A stretch of 64,000 nucleotides of DNA from Levilactobacillus fuyuanensis (lineage in GTDB: Bacteria; Bacillota; Bacilli; Lactobacillales; Lactobacillaceae), in assembly GCF_003946395.1 (NCBI RefSeq), contig NZ_RHNZ01000006.1:1-64000 (forward strand), in the 5' to 3' direction. The notes under the pieces were generated by a model. It saw only the letters and a program-made list of their open reading frames with translations, did no database searches and was not told the origin of the DNA. The translations under genes and the position numbers were made by a program. Positions 1-7,650 of the stretch are shown one piece after another; the stretch's first letter is position 1, and each line of letters starts with the position of its first letter.

Positions 1-33
1 AATGCCTGAACTAGCTTAGCAACTAGACCACTT

Positions 34-51
34 CTAAGAATAGATTCTTAG
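34..51. other. Small inverted repeat left of the CRISPR leader
   Basis: CTAAGAA and TTCTTAG flank a 4-nt loop. No T-run follows, so this is not a convincing terminator. All three plus frames in bases 1-50 close quickly, so if a cas gene ends here only its last few codons could be present. Confidence 0.3.
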
Positions 52-59
52 TGTTGCAC

Positions 60-222
60 TTGATTTGACAATTGAGGAACTTGATTTTTCTGACAAATGT
101 CATTTTTAGATAATTTTTTTCAATTGTTAATCGTGAATGACTGAGGTATGCTAAAGAAGCAAGTTAAAGGAAATAGGCGTTTTTGGAAAAATGAAATGCC
201 GGTGTATCAGTGTTTGTTTAGT
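60..222 (+). promoter_or_regulatory. CRISPR leader
   Basis: AT-rich, gene-free DNA directly before the first perfect repeat. The degenerate repeats are all at the other end of the array, which is the usual sign that the leader, and hence new spacer insertion, is on this side. An open frame at 148-369 runs into the repeats and is not a gene. Confidence 0.75.
124..152 (+). promoter_or_regulatory. Candidate CRISPR leader promoter
   Basis: TTGTTA (124-129), a 17-nt spacer and TATGCT (147-152) form a good sigma-A-like promoter. Transcription would begin near 159, about 64 nt before the first repeat, and read through the array on the plus strand. Confidence 0.55.
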
Positions 223-1714
223 GTATTCCCCACAGGTGTGGGGGTGATCCCTGACATTCATACAGGATACGAGCTAGCCAATCGTATTCCCCACAGGTGT
301 GGGGGTGATCCCACCCCGAAGCGAAGCAGTGGAAGACCATTCCTGTATTCCCCACAGGTGTGGGGGTGATCCCTGTATAGCTGGTTCAAAACAACGGGAC
401 TCCCCGTATTCCCCACAGGTGTGGGGGTGATCCACGACGGGGGTTCGACGTTGCAAGCTAACGCAGGTATTCCCCACAGGTGTGGGGGTGATCCCTTGAT
501 AATCTGTTTATCTGGGTTTTGATGGTTGTATTCCCCACAGGTGTGGGGGTGATCCCATGCCAATGGCGGAACGAATCGACGACAATAGGTATTCCCCACA
601 GGTGTGGGGGTGATCCTTGCGAAGGCAAACGGGGGGAATCCTGGCAAAGGTATTCCCCACAGGTGTGGGGGTGATCCCTGTTATAATCACACTTAACAAT
701 TTCTGCACTTGTATTCCCCACAGGTGTGGGGGTGATCCTGACAAAGTTGCAAGCAGTGATATGATTGATTCGTATTCCCCACAGGTGTGGGGGTGATCCC
801 AAGCACTGAGAACTTTAGAATCACTCCGCCTAGTATTCCCCACAGGTGTGGGGGTGATCCTGGCGTCAGCGCCCTCCTTGGTAACCGTTCCGGGTATTCC
901 CCACAGGTGTGGGGGTGATCCTAGTGTGAATTAACCCACCATCTTCGCCGCGCTGTATTCCCCACAGGTGTGGGGGTGATCCCAAAGATAGTGTTGCTAC
1001 TGATTTTGATAGTACGTATTCCCCACAGGTGTGGGGGTGATCCCAACATCTTCCGTCAGACTCAAAGCAACGGGGAGTATTCCCCACAGGTGTGGGGGTG
1101 ATCCCAACGTTGCTTATAACTTGGAATGGTGTAGCCGGTATTCCCCACAGGTGTGGGGGTGATCCTACTAAGTAAATTTTGTCCTAACTTCATTGGTGGT
1201 ATTCCCCACAGGTGTGGGGGTGATCCTACGGCATAACATTGACGTCGCTAAATCTCATAGTATTCCCCACAGGTGTGGGGGTGATCCTGCTGGCGTTCTG
1301 CTCGTTGATCTGTAGCTGGTGTATTCCCCACAGGTGTGGGGGTGATCCCATAAAATTGTAATAAAAAATATTCAATAATTCGTATTCCCCACAGGTGTGG
1401 GGGTGATCCCTTCGCGGCGACTTGTTCCATCTCAGGCACCCGGTATTCCCCACAGGTGTGGGGGTGATCCCTCATGTGCGGCGTGCTGGCGGCTCGCATA
1501 CGTGTATTCCCCACAGGTGTGGGGGTGATCCTCATGCTTTCCACCGTTCTAACTACCTCTTTTTGTATTCCCCACAGGTGTGGGGGTGATCCCCTCTTCA
1601 ATATCACTCTTGGCAGTCTGAACTTGTATTCCCCACAGGTGTGGGAGTGATCCTTTAGCCGCAAAAGTGTGCCGCAAAAGGTGGCAGTATTCCCCACAAG
1701 TGTGGGGATGATAC
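223..1714 (+). CRISPR. Type I-E CRISPR array, 25 repeats and 24 spacers
   Basis: Repeats are 28 nt, starting GTATTCCCCACAGGTGTG and ending GGGGGTGATCC, with a short hairpin TCCCCAC/GTGGGGG. Starts fall at 223 + 61n without exception up to 1687, so every spacer is exactly 33 nt. The repeat family resembles type I-E repeats of lactobacilli and Streptococcus CRISPR4, and the orientation matches plus-strand transcription. The repeat at 1626 has one change (G to A at position 21) and the last repeat at 1687 has three (positions 13, 22 and 27), marking the leader-distal end. In 23 of 24 spacers the first base is C or T (14 C, 9 T, 1 A). All spacers differ. No cas genes are present to the right within the window. 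Confidence 0.98.
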
Positions 1715-1849
1715 ACCATTACGCCATATGAGAGCGTCTGCGAGTACAACAATACGCAGCAGGCAGTTTCTGAAGTGCTGTGGGTGGTTTGTACCTTACT
1801 GATTGTGGTGCTGGTACTTTGGCCGTATTGTTGTCCCTGTACAGAGTAG
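1712..1849 (+). other. Possible membrane-peptide gene remnant after the last repeat
   Basis: The plus frame from 1712 to the TAG at 1847-1849 is open for 45 residues but has no start codon; it is closed upstream by a TGA inside the last repeat. It encodes a polar segment, then a hydrophobic helix (VLWVVCTLLIVVLVLW) and a Cys-rich end (YCCPCTE). It could be the 3' remainder of a gene cut off at the array boundary, or a chance frame. The opposite strand also has an open frame (1549-1875), but that one runs into the array repeats and is not credible as a gene. Confidence 0.25.
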
Positions 1850-1890
1850 TGAATGGAGATGATTGCGGAGGGCATGAAAGCAAAATAAAA

Positions 1891-1912
1891 GGCTACCCTG
1901 TTACAGGTAGTC
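1891..1912 (-). terminator. Rho-independent terminator of the secreted protein gene
   Basis: On the minus strand GACTACCTG and CAGGGTAGCC pair and are followed by TTTTATTTTG. It lies 14 nt beyond the stop codon of the gene at 1926-2933. Confidence 0.7.
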
Positions 1913-1925
1913 TCTTTGGTAGAGA

Positions 1926-2933
1926 TTAATATAGACCTTCAACGAAAACCGTTGAGACTTTCTTATCGTTGGTGCTGACGTATTCGTTGCCATTTATTGC
2001 CGAAATATAAGACTCAGCTACATCATTTAGTGGCAGGAAAAAGGGCTGCTTGCCATTATTAACAGTAATATTGTACGCGCCAGCGTCACCATTGTAACTA
2101 TCATGGCTCTGGAAAACGTGTCCTAACTTAAAACTCAATTTATATTGGGTGGACTTGCCGACCTTGGCTTTTTTGGTAGTTACACCAGATAATCGCTTGT
2201 TTAAGTAGTAAGTGACGGTTGCGTGTGTACGCTTAAACTTTTTGATTTTAGCATAGCGCGTAGCCTTGTAAATTCCACCCTTAGAATGGTAAGCGAGTTG
2301 ACTGTCTGCAGTCACTGAGATAAAAGGCAAGCTTGAGGCTGCGTTATCGTATTGTGCTTTTGTAGTCTTAACTGATAGTCGAGGGAAACTTGCGACAGAT
2401 TTTTTAGAAAAGGCGGTTGTTCGCATGTATTTTTGTGTTGCGCCACTATTATTTTTGGACATTGCGAAGCTGTAGTGCCAGTTTCCGAGTTTTTTAAAAA
2501 CTTTTTCCTGATTCTTGATACTCAGGGTAGTGTTGTCAATATTTTGCAGGTTGCCGTTACCGTCATTTAAGCCAGTGACAACTGAACCTTTAGGTAAAGT
2601 GACCGTTTTGTGTCTAAATTCATTGGTTAATGTTAACGGGCTCTTTAACTTGTACGTTTGATACATATTATATGGCTGTACGGTTTGTGTTGCACTGGGG
2701 CCATAGGTATAAATAGAATTTAGATTAGATAAATTGCTAATATCAATTTTATCAATGGCTTTATCAACTTTTTTTTCATTAGCTGCCATTTTTGCACGAG
2801 CCGCCGCAATCTGTGCAGTAGTAGGCGTTTTAGTTTTAGCGTGTGCTGTAGTCGTCCCCGTAGCAATTCCAACCCCTGTAACTGCTCCTAGAAGCATGAG
2901 AGCAGCGGCGTATTTACTAGTTAACTTAATCAT
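1926..2933 (-). CDS. Secreted protein of unknown function, 335 aa
   Basis: The N-terminus (MIKLTSKYAAALMLLG...) has a short positive region, a hydrophobic core and a likely signal-peptidase cleavage after AHA near residue 32. The mature part begins with a Lys/Ala-rich, probably helical stretch (residues 35-65), followed by a basic, beta-rich region with many Lys, Thr and Ser. No LPxTG anchor, catalytic motif or repeat is visible, so it is probably released or loosely bound to the wall. It resembles the many uncharacterised exported proteins of lactobacilli, but I cannot assign a family. It starts at ATG 2933 after a GGGGG-type ribosome binding site and ends at its own terminator, so it is likely monocistronic. 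Confidence 0.8.
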   Translation of the reverse strand: MIKLTSKYAAALMLLGAVTGVGIATGTTTAHAKTKTPTTAQIAAARAKMAANEKKVDKAIDKIDISNLSNLNSIYTYGPSATQTVQPYNMYQTYKLKSPLTLTNEFRHKTVTLPKGSVVTGLNDGNGNLQNIDNTTLSIKNQEKVFKKLGNWHYSFAMSKNNSGATQKYMRTTAFSKKSVASFPRLSVKTTKAQYDNAASSLPFISVTADSQLAYHSKGGIYKATRYAKIKKFKRTHATVTYYLNKRLSGVTTKKAKVGKSTQYKLSFKLGHVFQSHDSYNGDAGAYNITVNNGKQPFFLPLNDVAESYISAINGNEYVSTNDKKVSTVFVEGLY

Positions 2934-2997
2934 GTAGTTACCCCCTAATATATGTGGTGCTTGTAAAATATTATAAACTTGCTGAGCGCAAATTAAA

Positions 2998-3025
2998 AAC
3001 CATCCCCTGAATAAGAAAGATGGTT
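2998..3025 (-). terminator. Rho-independent terminator after the 28-aa ORF
   Basis: On the minus strand AACCATC pairs with GATGGTT around an AT-rich loop, and a T-run follows (A-run at 2995-2999 on plus). It lies just past the stop codon of the 28-residue ORF at 3036-3122 and supports that ORF as the end of a real transcript. Confidence 0.7.
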
Positions 3026-3035
3026 GCTAGTTGAC

Positions 3036-3122
3036 CTATTTTAAAATTGCATTTCCTGCTAAAATGATGAAAGCTAGTGCAAAGAAAATAATGGTCAGTG
3101 TATTCATGGTTCGTTTATTCAT
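3036..3122 (-). CDS. Tiny membrane protein, 28 aa
   Basis: ATG at 3122 to TAG at 3036-3038 on the minus strand encodes MNKRTMNTLTIIFFALAF followed by IILAGNAILK. A basic N-terminus leads into one hydrophobic helix. An AAAGGGGG ribosome binding site sits 7-8 nt upstream of ATG, and a strong terminator follows the stop. The 65-residue membrane protein at 3168-3365 is just upstream on the same strand, so the two are probably one transcript. The size and layout fit a small regulatory or toxin-like membrane peptide, but that role is inference; I do not recognise a family. Confidence 0.6.
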   Translation of the reverse strand: MNKRTMNTLTIIFFALAFIILAGNAILK

Positions 3123-3167
3123 TGTGGTGCCCCCTTTGTTGCATCTCGTAGATCTATGGCAGGATGG

Positions 3168-3365
3168 TTAGTGTCTTGCCTCGTATAAGTTACGAATTGC
3201 TAAGACCAGCCCAATTATGGCAATCACTAGAGCTATTATTGAGATAGCAAGCGTTACTGTTTCCATGTTGAGGCTTCCAGTGCCATCCAAAATCTGTAGC
3301 GCCCACGTAATCGCTAAGAGTACTAGCGCAAGGGCCCAACATATCTGATTAGCTTTTTTGCTCAT
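3168..3365 (-). CDS. Small membrane protein, 65 aa
   Basis: Two hydrophobic helices are visible: residues about 9-25 (CWALALVLLAITWALQI) and 36-59 (ETVTLAISIIALVIAIIG...), joined by a short polar turn (LDGTGSLN). The N-terminus is basic (MSKK) and the C-terminus ends RNLYEARH. An AGGGAG ribosome binding site precedes ATG 3365. It is unrecognised. It lies about 45 nt upstream of the 28-residue membrane ORF and both share a downstream terminator, which suggests a two-gene operon of tiny membrane proteins beside the CRISPR array. Confidence 0.7.
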   Translation of the reverse strand: MSKKANQICWALALVLLAITWALQILDGTGSLNMETVTLAISIIALVIAIIGLVLAIRNLYEARH

Positions 3366-3442
3366 ATAAACTCACTCCCTGCTGATATCATACAACTAGG
3401 TGGGGTGGAAAGTAACCCCTGAGCCTTATACAGCACCTGCTG

Positions 3443-3467
3443 TCCCCCACGTATGTGGAGGCTTTTT
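3443..3467 (+). terminator. Hairpin with T-run, also CRISPR-repeat-like
   Basis: TCCCCCAC, GTAT, GTGGAGG and then CTTTTTC can fold as a terminator on the plus strand. Its stem is also close to the stem of type I-E repeats (TCCCCAC....GTGGGGG in the array). Confidence 0.35.
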
Positions 3468-3635
3468 CTTACGTTAGTTAGCTTGAAAGATCGCATACAT
3501 AAAATTGAAAAACTATAGCTTAATTTGTTTATAAACTCTATTAGCTGTTTTGTTAAGGAATTACTTCAATCCCCAACTAGTTCAGCCGCAGTCCGATTCG
3601 GTCACTGACCTCCGCAAGCCAGTGTGACGAGTTGG

Positions 3636-3658
3636 CATAGCGGGCCCGGCCCGCTATG
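3636..3658. promoter_or_regulatory. Perfect 23-nt inverted repeat before the kup operon
   Basis: Arms CATAGCGGGCC and GGCCCGCTATG flank a single central C. It lies 28 nt before the first start codon (3687) of the small-protein/kup unit. No T-run follows, so an operator or a leader RNA hairpin is more likely than a terminator. Confidence 0.5.
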
Positions 3659-3686
3659 ATGGAGGCCACAGTGAGGGGGGATTCTC

Positions 3687-3980
3687 ATGCGCAAGACGGT
3701 ACTACGGCTCAGCTTGGAAATCGTGGGTGGGATGATCGTGTCGGCAGGGCTACTGTCGCTGATCATTTCCAGCACCTACGTCTACGTGCACGCTTCGGGG
3801 GTAGCGCACTACAATCTCAATCTATTGGGATTGTCATTCTTTCGGATTAGCCACGTGGCAGGCCATTTTAGCGGACAATCCAACTCGTTAGGTATGGGTT
3901 ATGTGTGGCTGGCGGGGACGGCAATGATTTTAGTTTTAGGCGAGTTGCGTCACCGGTTAGTCACGCATCGGTGGTTGTAG
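3687..3980 (+). CDS. Small membrane protein encoded upstream of kup, 97 aa
   Basis: Two or three hydrophobic segments are visible (residues about 8-34 and 68-84), separated by a loop rich in His, Asn and Ser ([14 protein letters not shown]). A strong GAGGGGGG ribosome binding site precedes ATG 3687. The stop is 11 nt before the ATG of kup, so the two are almost certainly co-transcribed. It has no family I recognise; its place suggests a partner or modulator of potassium uptake, which is inference only. Confidence 0.7.
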   Translation: MRKTVLRLSLEIVGGMIVSAGLLSLIISSTYVYVHASGVAHYNLNLLGLSFFRISHVAGHFSGQSNSLGMGYVWLAGTAMILVLGELRHRLVTHRWL

Positions 3981-3991
3981 GGGGCGAGCAC

Positions 3992-5986
3992 ATGCGGATG
4001 ACGACACAGAAACTCACGGGGGTGGGGATGCTGATCACGCTGGGAATTGTTTACGGCGACATCGGCACCTCGCCCCTTTACGTCATGAACGCAATCGTTG
4101 ACCAGGCGGGGCGTGGAGCGATGACGGCCGTGACACCGGTCATGTTGGGTAGCATCTCCCTAATTTTTTGGACGCTGATGCTGATCACCACAGTCAAATA
4201 CATCCTGTTAGCGATGCGGGCCGACAACCGGCACGAAGGTGGCATCTTTGCCCTGTACGCCCTGGTCCGTAATCACGCCAAGTGGCTGATCTTTCCCGCG
4301 CTGATTGGCGGGGCTGCGTTACTTGCAGACGGTACATTGACGCCTGCGGTGACGGTGACCTCGGCGATTGAGGGCCTGAAGAGCCAAACGCTGGGTCCCG
4401 TACACTTCAGTGGGAGTCAGGGCTGGGTGCTACTCGTGGTCACAGGGATTCTGGTCGGACTGTTTCTGGTCCAACGCCTGGGAACCCAGTTGATTGGCTG
4501 GTCATTTGGACCGCTGATGCTGGTATGGTTCAGCTTTATTGGGCTGGTGGGCTTACGTAACCTCTTTAGTGACCCCCTGATTATCCGGGCACTCGCACCG
4601 ACATATGCGCTACGTTTCTTAGTCAGTCCGGATAACCGGCAAGGTATCTTCATTCTCGGTAGCGTGTTTCTGGCGACAACGGGGGCGGAGGCCCTTTACT
4701 CCGACATGGGACAGGTTGGCAAACGCAATATTTACGGGACCTGGCCGTTTGTTTACTTAACGCTGATGCTGAGTTATCTCGGCCAAGGGGCCTGGGTAAT
4801 CCACCACGCTAGTCAGCTGAGGGCGGCTCATCCGGTCAATCCCTTCTACGCGATGGTGCCGGGAAGCTGGCGATTGTTTGCCATTGGAATTGCGACCGTG
4901 GCGGCAATCATTGCCTCGCAGGCGTTGATCACCGGGTCCTATACGCTGGTGCATGAAGCGATGGGGCTAAAATTACTGCCAAGATTGCGCATTAAGTTTC
5001 CCGGTAGTGAAAAGAGCCAGCTGTATATTTCAACCGTCAACTGGCTACTGTGTGCCGTGACGCTGGGGATCGTCTGGTTCTTTCGGACGTCCAGCCGCAT
5101 GGAGGCGGCGTACGGCCTGGCAATCACGCTGACCATGTTGATGACAACGCTACTCCTACACGCATTCTTACAGCAGCGCGGCCATCGTTTGTTGGCACAG
5201 ATCTACGTGGGGGCCTTTGGTTTGCTGGAAGGCTTATTCCTGGTGGCGAGTTTGGCGAAGTTTGTTCGCGGTGGCTACGTGACGCTGTGCCTGACCGTGG
5301 TGATTCTGACGATCATGGTCTTTTGGTACTACGGCAACCGGCGGCGGAGCGCTCACGTGGAGGATGCTGAGTACGTATCGTTGTTGGACTTTCTGCCACA
5401 GTTGGCAGCTTTGAGTCGGGACGACCAGGTGCCACCATTTGCGACGAATCTGGTCTACGTGGGTCACGTGGCCCCGAACTACGCGATTAAGCGGGCGGTG
5501 GTCTACTCGATTCTGGATCAACAGCCGAAGCGCGCGGCAGTCTACTGGTTCGTGACGGTCAACGAGACCGATACGCCCTATGAGTGTAGCTATACCGTGG
5601 AAACGCTGGGCACACGAAACGTGATGGACGTGCAGCTTTATCTCGGTTTTAAAAAACCGCAGCGGGTCAACGTGTACTTGCGCCAAATCGTCAATGATTT
5701 ACTGAAAGCGGGAATTTTACCGGACCAGACGCCCCGGTATTCGAGTGTTCCGGGTCGACGCGTTGGTAACTTCAAATTTGTTATGCTTAATCAGCAATTC
5801 CAGGATCTAGGGACGGAGGATGATCTGCCGGCAGTGGATCGGTTGCTAATCGGCGGTCGACTGCTACTTCAACGCGTGAGCCTGTCACCCCAACGTTGGT
5901 ATGGTTTGGAATTTAGCGACGTGGTGGAAGAACGAGTGCCACTATTCATTGGACATGCGCCGGACCGGACGTTGCGGCGGAAATAA
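3992..5986 (+). CDS. kup: Kup-type potassium uptake protein, 664 aa
   Basis: This is a potassium:proton symporter of the HAK/KUP/KT family in the cell membrane. The N-terminus carries the family signature [18 protein letters not shown], followed by about twelve membrane helices up to residue 470 and a cytoplasmic C-terminal domain. The motif [15 protein letters not shown] and the segment [11 protein letters not shown] are also typical. I place the start at ATG 3992 because GGGGGCGAG lies directly upstream; the reading frame is open further back to 3905, but that would overlap the preceding gene. Length fits the family. It ends just before a bidirectional terminator shared with the convergent transporter gene. 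Confidence 0.95.
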   Translation: MRMTTQKLTGVGMLITLGIVYGDIGTSPLYVMNAIVDQAGRGAMTAVTPVMLGSISLIFWTLMLITTVKYILLAMRADNRHEGGIFALYALVRNHAKWLIFPALIGGAALLADGTLTPAVTVTSAIEGLKSQTLGPVHFSGSQGWVLLVVTGILVGLFLVQRLGTQLIGWSFGPLMLVWFSFIGLVGLRNLFSDPLIIRALAPTYALRFLVSPDNRQGIFILGSVFLATTGAEALYSDMGQVGKRNIYGTWPFVYLTLMLSYLGQGAWVIHHASQLRAAHPVNPFYAMVPGSWRLFAIGIATVAAIIASQALITGSYTLVHEAMGLKLLPRLRIKFPGSEKSQLYISTVNWLLCAVTLGIVWFFRTSSRMEAAYGLAITLTMLMTTLLLHAFLQQRGHRLLAQIYVGAFGLLEGLFLVASLAKFVRGGYVTLCLTVVILTIMVFWYYGNRRRSAHVEDAEYVSLLDFLPQLAALSRDDQVPPFATNLVYVGHVAPNYAIKRAVVYSILDQQPKRAAVYWFVTVNETDTPYECSYTVETLGTRNVMDVQLYLGFKKPQRVNVYLRQIVNDLLKAGILPDQTPRYSSVPGRRVGNFKFVMLNQQFQDLGTEDDLPAVDRLLIGGRLLLQRVSLSPQRWYGLEFSDVVEERVPLFIGHAPDRTLRRK

Positions 5987-6032
5987 GCTGAAGTTTTGGC
6001 AGACTAATCGTGATTCTAATTGCATTTAACGT

Positions 6033-6067
6033 CAAAAAAAGTTCGAGACCAATCGTCTCGAACTTTT
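6033..6067. terminator. Bidirectional terminator between kup and yjeM
   Basis: AAAAAGTTCGAGAC and GTCTCGAACTTTTT form a 14-bp stem with a CAATC loop. A-runs and T-runs on both sides serve the convergent genes. Confidence 0.9.
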
Positions 6068-6079
6068 TCAATAGTCAAT

Positions 6080-7594
6080 TTAGTTTTCGTCACTAGCTGG
6101 ATCATTTTCCTTTGCTGAACGCTTTTCAGCGTTGTGGTAGAAGATCCAAGCCACGGCACCGAAGAAGATTGGGCCAATGATCGTCCAGAAGGCGGTCTTG
6201 TAGTCGGCAGCCATGATTGGTTGGAGACAAGTGAAGACGATTCCGGCAATCAAGACCAGCAGCACGATCCCCACGATGATGTTGGTGAAGACCTTGTTCT
6301 TGTAAACGACGAATGGCCGTTCCAGGTCGGTCCGCTTCTTGAAGAATGGGAAAGCCCCAATCAAGAAAAGGTAGGGTGCTGAGGTGGAAACGTTGGCCAT
6401 GTTGGTCAAGATTTGGTAGAACTCCTTGGCTGCGGAACCCCCGAAGGAGACGAAGAAGATGAAGACGGCAACCACTGTGGCTTGAATCCACATGGAGTAG
6501 GCTGGCACACCAGCCTTGTTGAGGCGCGTCATCTTCTTAGGCCACAGCTTTGGTGAAGATCCCATGATGAAGGACTTCAGTGGCGAGTAGACCAAAACGA
6601 AGAAAGAACCCAAGTAAGCCATGAACATACTCAACCCGGTCAAACGAGCCAAGACATTTCCAATCAACACGGAAGTACCGTGAGACAGGTTCATCGCGTG
6701 ACCCATGACCAGCCCTAAGTTATTCATCAGGACGTAGGTGATGTTCCCCAGGTTAACGGAACCGCCACCCAAGACTTCGTGCCAGTTGGCGCTGACCCCC
6801 CAGAGGAAGATCGAGACGGAGTAGGCAATCGTGATGGTAATCGTGGAAATGATCAGCCCCTTAGGGAAGGTCTTTTCCGGCTTATCCATACTGTCGGTGA
6901 TCCCCCCCATGGATTCCATCCCGGCGTAAGCAAAGACGGCGTAGATCACGAATGACAAGAGCGCCATCGGTGACTGGAATTGTGGGTTGGGTGAGGCAAT
7001 GAAGCTGTGCAGGCCGTTAACGGGTTCTGCGAGTTGACCCTTGTTCAAGATCCAGATTAAAATGCTGGCGATGAAGAACAAGATGGTCAGGCCCATCACA
7101 AAGATTCCTCCCAATGAAGAAATCTTAGCGATTGAGCTTACCCCACGCGTGGCGAAGAAGGTCACGGAGAGAATCCAGACGATTCCCAAGATCCCAACCG
7201 TTTGCGTAGAGCTTAAACCGAGGATCCCCCAGGTCTGCGTTTGGTCGCTCCCGGAGATCAAGGTTGACAGTGGAATCCAAACCTTGGTCGAGGTCGACAG
7301 CATCCAGATGATCCAAGAAGACAGCCAGATGAAGGTCCCAATGAAGGCCATCTTTTCGCCGATGGATTCAGCTAACCAGGAGTAAATGCCCCCCTTAGCT
7401 TCCTTAAACGTTGATCCGTATTCTGCCAGCATCAAGGCACTTGGCAGGAAGAAGAACAGGGCGGCTAAAACGTACCAGATAATGCTGGCATATCCCATTT
7501 GGTCATAAGCAACAGTTCCGTTAGCGAAACCGTAGATGGCCGAAAAAATCATTAAGATCAGACTGAAGAGTCCAATCTTTTTTTGCTTTTCCAT
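6080..7594 (-). CDS. yjeM: YjeM-type amino acid transporter (APC family), 504 aa
   Basis: This is a membrane amino acid permease or exchanger of the glutamate/GABA antiporter group in the APC superfamily. About twelve helices are visible. The stretches FSAIYGFANGTVAYDQMGYA, GGIYSWLAESIGEKMAFIG, FLWGVSANW and VNLGNITYVLMNNLG match my recollection of E. coli YjeM closely. The substrate is not shown by sequence. The frame extends to an ATG at 7612, but a GGGAG ribosome binding site lies inside that extension and suits ATG 7594 (MEKQKKIGLFS), so I prefer the latter. It is convergent with kup and lies in the same direction as the dipeptidase upstream, which might supply amino acids. Confidence 0.85.
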   Translation of the reverse strand: MEKQKKIGLFSLILMIFSAIYGFANGTVAYDQMGYASIIWYVLAALFFFLPSALMLAEYGSTFKEAKGGIYSWLAESIGEKMAFIGTFIWLSSWIIWMLSTSTKVWIPLSTLISGSDQTQTWGILGLSSTQTVGILGIVWILSVTFFATRGVSSIAKISSLGGIFVMGLTILFFIASILIWILNKGQLAEPVNGLHSFIASPNPQFQSPMALLSFVIYAVFAYAGMESMGGITDSMDKPEKTFPKGLIISTITITIAYSVSIFLWGVSANWHEVLGGGSVNLGNITYVLMNNLGLVMGHAMNLSHGTSVLIGNVLARLTGLSMFMAYLGSFFVLVYSPLKSFIMGSSPKLWPKKMTRLNKAGVPAYSMWIQATVVAVFIFFVSFGGSAAKEFYQILTNMANVSTSAPYLFLIGAFPFFKKRTDLERPFVVYKNKVFTNIIVGIVLLVLIAGIVFTCLQPIMAADYKTAFWTIIGPIFFGAVAWIFYHNAEKRSAKENDPASDEN

Positions 7595-7650
7595 TAGATT
7601 AATATCTCCCATTTATGTGGTGCGGACTAGGCCAGCTAGCCCGGGCCGTG

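Larger units (their letters stand above)
3366..3686. other. Intergenic region with two hairpins
   Basis: This 320-base stretch separates the minus-strand small membrane genes from the kup operon. A weak minus-strand promoter (TATGAT at 3387-3392 read on minus) faces the 65-aa gene. A hairpin centred on CCACGTATGTGG with a following T-run lies at 3443-3467. A 23-nt perfect inverted repeat is at 3636-3658. No coding frame with a ribosome binding site was found. Confidence 0.6.

Noticed and set aside
148..1697. Several open frames through the CRISPR array, with repeated peptides such as HPHTCGEY and GSPPHLWGI
   Set aside because: They only reflect a 61-nt repeat read in three frames; no ribosome binding site or codon bias.
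1549..1875. Minus-strand 108-codon frame at the array end
   Set aside because: Its C-terminal half is array repeat; the start has no ribosome binding site.
3381..3686. c-di-AMP riboswitch upstream of kup
   Set aside because: No ydaO-type conserved blocks can be found; only a simple palindrome is present.
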